13,584 nt of DNA from DASPXY01 sp038227745. Its GTDB lineage: Bacteria > Planctomycetota > Planctomycetia > Gemmatales > Gemmataceae. This document shows positions 1 through 5,492 of this stretch, one piece after another; the first letter of the stretch is position 1; each line of letters starts with the position of its first letter. The position numbers and the translations under genes were made by a program. The stretch lies in the NCBI GenBank assembly GCA_038227745.1, contig JBBRPS010000204.1, positions 1-13,584 on the forward strand, in the 5' to 3' direction. Below the pieces are notes generated by a model. It had not been told where the DNA came from, ran no database searches, and saw nothing but the letters and a program-made list of their open reading frames with translations.

Positions 1-22
1 CACGAACCGCTGCAAACCGCTT

Positions 23-1045
23 CTAAACGCGGTGGCGCCGCAGCGCCGCCAGCGTCTTCTGAAAATCCGCCGGCAGCGGCGCCTCCACCTCGATCACCTC
101 GCGCCGCCGCGGGTGGAAAAAGCGCAGCCGCGCCGCGTGCAGCGCTTGCCGCCCCATCAGCACCTCGTCCGCCTCCGCCGCCACGTCCGGCACCAGGTCG
201 GACAGCCGCAGACAGTCGCGGCCGCCGTAAACCTTGTCCGCCAGCACCGGGCAGCCGATGCTCGCCAGGTGAACGCGAATCTGGTGCGTCCGCCCCGTCC
301 GCGGACTGATGCGGCAGAACGTGTAGCCGCGGAAGCGCTCGATCACCTCGTAGAAGCTGCACGCCTCCTTGCCCTCGTCCTCGTCATCGGTCACCCTCAT
401 CTTGATCCGGTCGTGCGGGTGATGGCCGATCCGTGCCTCAATGTAGTCGCTGTCGCGGTCCAGCACGCCCGCCGTGAGCGCCACGTATTCCTTGAAGATC
501 TTCCGCTTCTCGAACTGCATGCTCATCTCGCGGTGCGTCAGCTCCTCCTTGGCGATGAGGATGACGCCGCTCGTGTCGCGGTCGAGGCGGTGGACGATGC
601 CCGGCCGGTAGTCGCCGTTCACATTGCTCAGGTGCGCGAAGCGGTACTGCAGCGCGTTCACCAGCGTCCCGCCCCAGTGGCCCTTCGCGGGGTGGACCAC
701 CATGTCGAACGGCTTGTTGACGAGCGCCAGGTAGTCGTCCTCGTAGAGCACGTCGAGCGGGATGTCCTCCGGGACGGGCTGCGGGTGCGTCGGCTCGGGC
801 AGCTCGATGCGGACGTGGTCCTTATTGCGGACCTTGTAGCTCGCCTTGGCCGGCCCGCCGTTGACCGTGACGCCGCCGGCCTCGATGGCCTTCTGCACCA
901 CCGAGCGGCTGAAGTCGGGGAACATGCTGACGAGGTACTGGTCGAGGCGCGTGCCCTCGACCTTGCGGCGGACGGTCAGCTCGGCCACGCGCGGCGAGCT
1001 GACTTGCACTTCGGGATCGGGAATATCCGTGTTGGTGAATTGCAT
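23..1045 (-). CDS. rluD: RluD-family pseudouridine synthase (large-subunit rRNA)
   Basis: The 340-residue product has the RluA/RluD layout. An S4 RNA-binding domain spans about residues 31-80 (GTRLDQYL ... GGVTVNG), followed by the PseudoU_synth_2 catalytic domain from about 98 to 310. The catalytic signature HRLDRDTSG is at 152-160, with D155 as the expected catalytic aspartate, and RTGRTHQIRVHL is at 249-260. By family, these enzymes isomerise uridines in 23S rRNA; RluD acts on helix 69, but the exact target cannot be read from sequence. I chose the ATG at 1045. An in-frame TTG at 1054 would add three residues. Neither start has a clear Shine-Dalgarno. The start lies only 13 nt past a perfect palindrome, so its 5' region is unusual. 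Length is normal for the family. RluD rather than RluC is favoured by the S4 arrangement, but subfamily assignment is tentative. Confidence 0.92.
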   Translation of the reverse strand: MQFTNTDIPDPEVQVSSPRVAELTVRRKVEGTRLDQYLVSMFPDFSRSVVQKAIEAGGVTVNGGPAKASYKVRNKDHVRIELPEPTHPQPVPEDIPLDVLYEDDYLALVNKPFDMVVHPAKGHWGGTLVNALQYRFAHLSNVNGDYRPGIVHRLDRDTSGVILIAKEELTHREMSMQFEKRKIFKEYVALTAGVLDRDSDYIEARIGHHPHDRIKMRVTDDEDEGKEACSFYEVIERFRGYTFCRISPRTGRTHQIRVHLASIGCPVLADKVYGGRDCLRLSDLVPDVAAEADEVLMGRQALHAARLRFFHPRRREVIEVEAPLPADFQKTLAALRRHRV

Positions 1046-1058
1046 GGGAGTCAAGAAA

Positions 1059-1102
1059 CGCCGTGGGGGCGGGGCGTCGGCCGACGCCCCGCCCCCACGG
1101 CG
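1059..1102 (-). terminator. 44-bp perfect palindrome, terminator-like hairpin
   Basis: Two 22-bp arms meet with no loop at 1080/1081, and every base pairs. The arms are G+C-rich runs (GTGGGGGCGGGGC and its complement). It sits 27 nt after the stop of the TPR-like gene and 13 nt before the rluD ATG. On the minus strand it is followed by the T-rich stretch CGTTTCTTG, so termination of the upstream gene is the simplest reading. A role in the rluD leader, or an interspersed palindromic repeat, is also possible. Confidence 0.6.
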
Positions 1103-1129
1103 GAATCGACGGGCAGTTGGCCCGGAGGT

Positions 1130-1888
1130 TTACTTCTTTTTCGGCTGCTGCCTCGGCTGTTGGCCCTGCTGCCGGTGGAGTTGCTCGAAGATGTCGTAAT
1201 GGGTGCGCTGCGCCAGCTGCGTGTAGAAGGCGGCGATCTGGCGGCGCTGGTCGCGGTCCTCCAGTTCGGCGAGGCGTTTCTTCGCCTCCTTGCCGTGGGC
1301 GCTCTTGGGGAACCGATCCGCCACGGCGCGGTAGTCCTTGGCGGCCTGCTCCAGGTGTTTCTCCTGGTTCGGGGTCGAGATCGCCAGCGTTTCCTCAGCG
1401 ACGGCGATGGCGTAAAGGGCCTCCGGAGCCAGGACTGGATCCTCCTTCACCTCGTCGGCGAGGGCGAGGTTGCGGTACTGCTCCTGCGCCACCTTCACGT
1501 AGGTGACCGCCTGGATGGGGTTGCCTTTCGTCAGCGACTTCACGCCGAACTCCCAGAGGCAGAACCAGGCGCCCTGGAAGCGGGTGGCGATGACGGGGTT
1601 CGTCTGCCGCTCGTTCTCCAGTTCGGAGAGTACCTGGAGCTTCGATTGCGCCAGCGACCGCAGCACGTTCTGCGCCTCTTCGTCCACGCTGAACCAGGCC
1701 TCGGCGAGCGTCGCGCGCGAGCGACTGCGCGACCAGAGGAAGATCGCGACGGCGACGGCGAGCACGCCGACGAGGATCCAGGTGAGGACCGAACTGCGGT
1801 TGGGTCGCGTCTTCATGCGCTGAATGACGCGGCCCATGCGGTCGGCCAGGGCGTTGGTCTGCAACTCTTTGCGATGTTCCGCCTTCAT
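1130..1888 (-). CDS. Membrane-anchored TPR-like protein
   Basis: The 252-residue protein begins with a short charged cytoplasmic segment (MKAEHRKELQTN..., residues 1-32), then one hydrophobic helix at about 33-52. The rest, up to about 235, is helical with TPR-like spacing, for example the AAKDYRAVADRFPKSAHGKEA segment, here given as two parts: AAKDYRAVADRFP, then KSAHGKEA. The tail is rich in Q and K and ends KKK. This resembles the YfgM-like/outer-membrane-assembly TPR group and is a common planctomycete architecture; the precise function is unknown. By topology the TPR region would face the periplasm. The ATG at 1888 is backed by GAGAGGAG (1898-1905) about 9 nt upstream and by a promoter at 1957-1985. 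It is followed by the palindrome at 1059-1102 and then rluD on the same strand. Confidence 0.85.
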   Translation of the reverse strand: MKAEHRKELQTNALADRMGRVIQRMKTRPNRSSVLTWILVGVLAVAVAIFLWSRSRSRATLAEAWFSVDEEAQNVLRSLAQSKLQVLSELENERQTNPVIATRFQGAWFCLWEFGVKSLTKGNPIQAVTYVKVAQEQYRNLALADEVKEDPVLAPEALYAIAVAEETLAISTPNQEKHLEQAAKDYRAVADRFPKSAHGKEAKKRLAELEDRDQRRQIAAFYTQLAQRTHYDIFEQLHRQQGQQPRQQPKKK

Positions 1889-1956
1889 GCGGCCTCGCTC
1901 CTCTCGTCACGGCGTTCGCTGTCGCTGTAGTGGATTCGGCTTCTTGACTTTAGGAG

Positions 1957-1985
1957 ATCATAGGCGGCGGGGCAAGTTCGGTCAA
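1957..1985 (-). promoter_or_regulatory. sigma70-type promoter for the TPR-like gene
   Basis: Read on the minus strand, TTGACC (1985-1980) and TATGAT (1962-1957) are separated by exactly 17 nt. Each box matches the consensus at five of six positions. Transcription would start near 1950, giving a leader of about 60 nt before the ATG at 1888, which contains the Shine-Dalgarno sequence. Confidence 0.65.
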
Positions 1986-2033
1986 GCTCTCTGCGCGGTG
2001 ACAGGGGGATGTCATCGCGGCACAGCAGGGTTC

Positions 2034-2114
2034 GTTTAGCCGCGCGCCTCGGGCGAGCGCGTGAGCCAGATCCGCTGCGCGGGGCGCGCGCTCGCCCGAG
2101 GCGCGCTGCTAAAC
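2034..2114. repeat. Long inverted repeat (28-bp arms), possible terminator
   Basis: Arms 2034-2061 and 2087-2114 pair at 27 of 28 positions (single mismatch 2041/2107) around a 25-nt loop. Both outer ends carry GTTTAGC/GCTAAAC, which gives the element defined edges. It begins 6 nt after the stop of the minus-strand gene at 2121, where a transcript-ending hairpin would be expected, but there is no U tract. It could be a terminator, an RNA-stabilising structure, or a member of a dispersed REP-like family. Confidence 0.65.
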
Positions 2115-2120
2115 AGGCGT

Positions 2121-2489
2121 TCACTTCTTGCCCGGCGGCGGCCCGACGACGTAGCCGACCTCTTGCAGCCGCTCCGCGAGGCGGTCGCCGGCCTCCGTCG
2201 CCCGGTCCGCATCGACCCGCGCCCGCACAATGGCCGCGTACCAGAACTGCTGCCGGTCGCGCGGCGGCAGGTCGTCGGCGTTGAGGCCCAACTCCTGCAC
2301 CGCGCCCCGGTCCCAGCGCGCCTTCTTCAGCCACGCCGCCAGCTCGCGCCAGGTCAGGCCGTTCGAGACCGCCGTGCCGTCGGCGCGGGCGACGCGCCGG
2401 CCGATCAGCACGTTGAGCAACCCCAGCAGATGCCCCCGGTCCAGGCCGTGCCGCGTGAGATCTTCCAGGAACTCTTGCAGCGCATCCAT
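2121..2489 (-). CDS. Hypothetical protein, 122 residues
   Basis: I do not recognise this protein. It is predicted mostly helical, soluble and charged, with no signal peptide or TM segment. The N-terminal half (MDALQEFLEDLTRHGLDRGH...) looks like a helical bundle. The middle contains TWRELAAWLKKARWDRGAV, and the tail ends GPPPGKK. No catalytic or metal-binding motif is visible. It is supported as a real gene by the ATG at 2489 with GGGGAGG (2495-2501) five nucleotides upstream, by protein-like composition compared with the Arg/Pro-rich shadow frames around it, and by the strong inverted repeat that starts 6 nt after its stop. It is transcribed divergently from the esterase gene across a 280-bp gap. 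I could not assign its own promoter with confidence. Confidence 0.7.
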   Translation of the reverse strand: MDALQEFLEDLTRHGLDRGHLLGLLNVLIGRRVARADGTAVSNGLTWRELAAWLKKARWDRGAVQELGLNADDLPPRDRQQFWYAAIVRARVDADRATEAGDRLAERLQEVGYVVGPPPGKK

Positions 2490-2653
2490 ACGGGCCTCCC
2501 CATGCCGCCGCCTCCCGGCGCTCCGTCGTTACGGCCAAGTTCGCCAGCCAGCGCCATCGCGTCCATTTGCCCATCTTACCACCCTTGCAGCGCCGACCGA
2601 AATGGGAAGCTGCAAATCTTCATGGACGGCGCGGCGCGCGGATCGAGGGCGCC

Positions 2654-2679
2654 TTGCCTCCCGGCGCCTTCTGTATAAT
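2654..2679 (+). promoter_or_regulatory. Candidate promoter for the esterase/ACAD operon
   Basis: A perfect TATAAT at 2674-2679 stands out in very GC-rich DNA. The best upstream box is TTGCCT at 2654-2659, with a spacer of 14 nt, which is short. The -10 is convincing and the -35 is weak. Transcription would start near 2686, about 84 nt before the ATG at 2770. Confidence 0.5.
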
Positions 2680-2769
2680 GGCCGGGGAGCATAGCCGACT
2701 CGGGGGAACTTGGCAACCGTGCCTGTCAACCCCCTGTCACCGGGCGCTGGCCACGAGGGGGGTTCGTTC

Positions 2770-3987
2770 ATGACAGACCGCAAGCGCTCGCGCCGCCCCC
2801 TGGCGGCGCTCGCCCTGGCCTGCGCGGCCGGCCTGCTCGCCGCCGGCCGGGCCGCTGCGCAGACGGGTTTCCAGGAAGAAGTGAAAGTGGCGGCGCCGAC
2901 GCGCCTCGACTGGCAGTTCGTGGCCCGCGACTTCGGCCCCGGCGCGGCCAAGGTGCCCGCCGACTACGACTCGCGCAAGCAGCGCTACCAGCTCTTCGTC
3001 CCGAAGTCCTACGATGCGAAAAAAACCTGGCCACTCGTGCTGTTCATCTCGCCCGGCGACGCGGCCGGCTGGCGCTCCTGGAAGAAGACTTGCGAGATCT
3101 TCGGAATCCTCTTCTGCGCCCCCTACGGCGCCGGTAACGGGTGCCCGCCGGGCCAGCGCACGCGGATCGTGCTGGACGTGCTCGACGATGTGCGCCGCCA
3201 TTACCGCATCGACCCGGACCAGACCTACCTGAGCGGCTTCTCCGGCGGCGGCCGGATGGCGTGCGCCATCGCCTTCGCGCTGCCGGAGTACTTCGGCGGC
3301 GTCGTCCCGGTGTGCGGCACCAACCCGCTGTCGAGGGTGACGTACCTGCGTCACCGGGCGGTTGATCGCCTGTCGGTGGCGCTCGTCACCGGCGAGCACG
3401 ACTTCAACCGCAAGGAGAACGAGGTCTACATGCACCCGCAGCTCAAGGACGTGGGGGCGCGGGTGCGGCTGTGGGTGGTGCCGGACCTGGCGCACTCGGT
3501 GCCCGGCAATGCGGTCCATGCGCAGGTCTACCTGTGGCTGCGGGGGGAGTTGCAGCGGCGCCGCGACGACGCGAAGGCGTACCCCATGCGCACCGTGGCC
3601 CCGAACGAGGCGCCGGCCGGCGAGCAGGAGGCGGCCCGCCTGCTGAAGGCGGCGGAGGCAGACCTGGAGAAGGCAGAGCGGACCTGGCGCGGCGTGGCGC
3701 TGCTGCAGGGCGTGGTGGAGCGCTGGAAGACGACGGAGGCGGGCGGCAAGGCGCGCCAACGGCTCAAGGAGATTCTGGGGGACGAGAAGCGCCTGAAGCT
3801 GGTCGAGGAGCAGGGCGGGGCCGACGAACGGCGGTGGCTGGCGGCGCTGGGTCGGTCGCTGGACCGCTTCGGCCAGGTGCCGCCGGCGCTGGCGGCCTAC
3901 CGGATGCTGGTCGAGAACCACCCGAACAGCCCGGAAGGCAAGGAGGCCGCCGCCGCGATCGAGCGCCTGCGCGCGAAGGGCAAGTAA
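2770..3987 (+). CDS. Secreted alpha/beta-hydrolase (PHB depolymerase/feruloyl esterase-like)
   Basis: The 405-residue protein starts with a typical signal peptide: basic RKRSRRP, then a hydrophobic Ala/Leu core, ending near AAAQ at about residue 31. The alpha/beta-hydrolase domain spans about 70-260. The nucleophile elbow is GFSGG with Ser158. Asp211 (GEHD) and His242 (DLAHSVPG) complete a plausible triad. The order and spacing fit the Esterase_PHB/LpqC-like group, which hydrolyses ester bonds outside the cytoplasm. The substrate is unknown. A C-terminal region (about 285-400) is helical, and its last part (QVPPALAAYRML) resembles one TPR hairpin. I chose the ATG at 2770 because GAGGGGGG (2755-2762) lies 7 nt upstream and the signal peptide then starts correctly; the in-frame TTG at 2710 is less likely. 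The ACAD-like gene follows 44 bp downstream. Confidence 0.85.
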   Translation: MTDRKRSRRPLAALALACAAGLLAAGRAAAQTGFQEEVKVAAPTRLDWQFVARDFGPGAAKVPADYDSRKQRYQLFVPKSYDAKKTWPLVLFISPGDAAGWRSWKKTCEIFGILFCAPYGAGNGCPPGQRTRIVLDVLDDVRRHYRIDPDQTYLSGFSGGGRMACAIAFALPEYFGGVVPVCGTNPLSRVTYLRHRAVDRLSVALVTGEHDFNRKENEVYMHPQLKDVGARVRLWVVPDLAHSVPGNAVHAQVYLWLRGELQRRRDDAKAYPMRTVAPNEAPAGEQEAARLLKAAEADLEKAERTWRGVALLQGVVERWKTTEAGGKARQRLKEILGDEKRLKLVEEQGGADERRWLAALGRSLDRFGQVPPALAAYRMLVENHPNSPEGKEAAAAIERLRAKGK

Positions 3988-4031
3988 TGATCGGCCCAAT
4001 GTCCCGCCGAGCCGGGAGGGATGACGCACCC

Positions 4032-5099
4032 ATGTCACAGGAACCCATGCCGACCGCCCTGCTGGACGAACTCGCCGCCCGCGCCGGTCAGGCCGACGCC
4101 GAGCCGGTCTGGCCGGGGGCGTCGTGGGACGTGGTACGCCGCAGCGGAGCGCTCACCTGGGCCGTCCCCACGGCGCACGGCGGCGCCGAGCTGGGGCCGC
4201 TCGACCTGCTGGCCGGCTACGGCGCCCTCGCGTCGGCGTGCCTGACGACGTCCTTCATCCTCAGCCAGCGCGACGCGGCCTGCCGGCGCCTGCGCGACAG
4301 CGGCAACGAGGCGGTCCGCCGCGAACTGCTGCCGCCGCTGGCCCGCGGCGAGCGCTTCGCCACGGTCGGCCTGTCGCAGTTGACCACGTCGCGCCAGCAC
4401 ACGCGGCCGTCGCTGACGGCACGGCTGACGGCGACGGAGCTGGTCCTCGACGGCACGATTCCCTGGGTGACCGGCGCCGCCGAAGCGGACGACCTGATCA
4501 TCGGCGCGGTGCTGGACGACGGCCGGCAGGTGCTGGCAGTGCTGCCGACCGGGCTGCCGGGGGTGAGCGTCGGGCCGCCGCAGGCGATGGCGGCGCTGGA
4601 GGGATCGATCACGGCGGAGGTGCGTTGCGGCGAGGTGGCGCTGGACCGCCGCTGGCTGCTGGCGGGGCCGGCCGAGCGCGTGATGCAGGTCGGCCGCGGC
4701 GGCACCGGCGGGCTGGAGACGTCGTGCCTGGCGCTGGGTCTGGCGGCGGCCGCGGTCGCCCACTTGCAGAAGGAGGCGGCGGTCCGGCCGGAGCTGGCGC
4801 AGGACACGCAACGGCTGGCGCAGACGCACGAGGGGTTGCGGCAGGAGATGTTGCAGCTCGCTCAAGGAGGTGGTGTGGCGGAGAGGGCGGTGGCGCTGCG
4901 GGGGCGGGCGAACGCGCTGGTGCTGTCGGCGACGCAGGCGGGGTTGACGGCGAGCAAGGGGACGGGCTTTTTGCGGTCGCATCCGGCGCAGCGGTGGGCG
5001 CGGCAGGCGCTGTTCTTTCTGGTGTGGTCGTGCCCGTGGCCCGCGGCGGCGGCGACGCTGGCGCATCTGACCAGCCCCCTGGAGCCGCAGTGCCCATAG
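4032..5099 (+). CDS. Acyl-CoA dehydrogenase-like flavoprotein
   Basis: The 355-residue product fits the acyl-CoA dehydrogenase fold. A helical N-terminal domain is followed by AHGGAELGPLDLLAGYGALA (49-68). The mid beta-domain FAD-binding segment FATVGLSQLTTSRQ is at 109-122, with DGTIPWVTGAAEADD at 140-154. The C-terminal helical domain ends with a SHPAQRWARQALFF block (316-329), which corresponds to the conserved C-terminal helix of the family. No Glu is seen where classical members carry the catalytic base. The reaction may therefore not be beta-oxidation; DszC/HpaH-type monooxygenases share this fold. The ATG at 4032 has GGGAGGG at 4014-4020. An upstream in-frame ATG at 3987 overlaps the esterase stop codon (TAATG) and would allow coupling, but lacks a ribosome site. 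It is probably co-transcribed with the esterase. Confidence 0.75.
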   Translation: MSQEPMPTALLDELAARAGQADAEPVWPGASWDVVRRSGALTWAVPTAHGGAELGPLDLLAGYGALASACLTTSFILSQRDAACRRLRDSGNEAVRRELLPPLARGERFATVGLSQLTTSRQHTRPSLTARLTATELVLDGTIPWVTGAAEADDLIIGAVLDDGRQVLAVLPTGLPGVSVGPPQAMAALEGSITAEVRCGEVALDRRWLLAGPAERVMQVGRGGTGGLETSCLALGLAAAAVAHLQKEAAVRPELAQDTQRLAQTHEGLRQEMLQLAQGGGVAERAVALRGRANALVLSATQAGLTASKGTGFLRSHPAQRWARQALFFLVWSCPWPAAAATLAHLTSPLEPQCP

Positions 5100-5138
5100 G
5101 CAGGTCGGACTGATGCGCCTCGGGCAACTTCCGCAGGG

Positions 5139-5339
5139 TTACAGCGCCAACTCGACCTCCCGGAGGGTTGCCCCTTCATCGATGGACTCACCTTGCGCTT
5201 CGAGATAGTCCCGGATGGCGTCGGCGATGTTCGCCAGGGCTTCTTCCTCTGTCGCCCCCTGGGACCAGCAGCCCGGAAGGGTCGGCGCGCAGACACTGAA
5301 GCCTTCTGCCGACGGGTAGAGTGCGACCTTGAATTTCAT
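5139..5339 (-). CDS. HicB-like antitoxin, orphan
   Basis: The 66-residue protein matches the short HicB-like family (HicB_lk). It has an N-terminal beta strand MKFKVALYPS, the EGFSVCAPTLPGCWSQGAT core (13-31), and the EEEALANIADAIRDYLEA helix (32-49). In the family this partial RNase H-like fold binds and neutralises the HicA mRNA interferase, often with a DNA-binding tail; here the tail is only about 17 residues and shows no helix-turn-helix. No HicA-like frame is visible on either side: 39 bp separate it from the convergent ACAD gene and 153 bp from the kinase stop. The start ATG has only a weak GGGA upstream. It may be a solitary regulator or a relic of a toxin-antitoxin pair. Confidence 0.85.
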   Translation of the reverse strand: MKFKVALYPSAEGFSVCAPTLPGCWSQGATEEEALANIADAIRDYLEAQGESIDEGATLREVELAL

Positions 5340-5492
5340 GGAAATCCCACTCTGGGAAGCCTCTCACCGGGAGGCGGGCGGTGGTCCCTGATGCGGCGGA
5401 TCGGCCCTATCGCCACCTTAGCCGGCGCGGGCCGCAACGGACAGATGAGTCTGCGGGTTGCCGGGAACCCCCCGGGACTCGCCGGTCGAGGA

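Noticed and set aside
32..1930. 632-codon plus-strand open frame
   Set aside because: It is antisense to rluD and the TPR-like gene, is Arg/Leu/Val/His-rich with no domain, and runs through a palindrome. It is a GC-driven shadow frame.
5340..5492. Possible hicA toxin gene beside hicB
   Set aside because: I found no frame of suitable length with the HicA-type KGSH-like motif on either strand.
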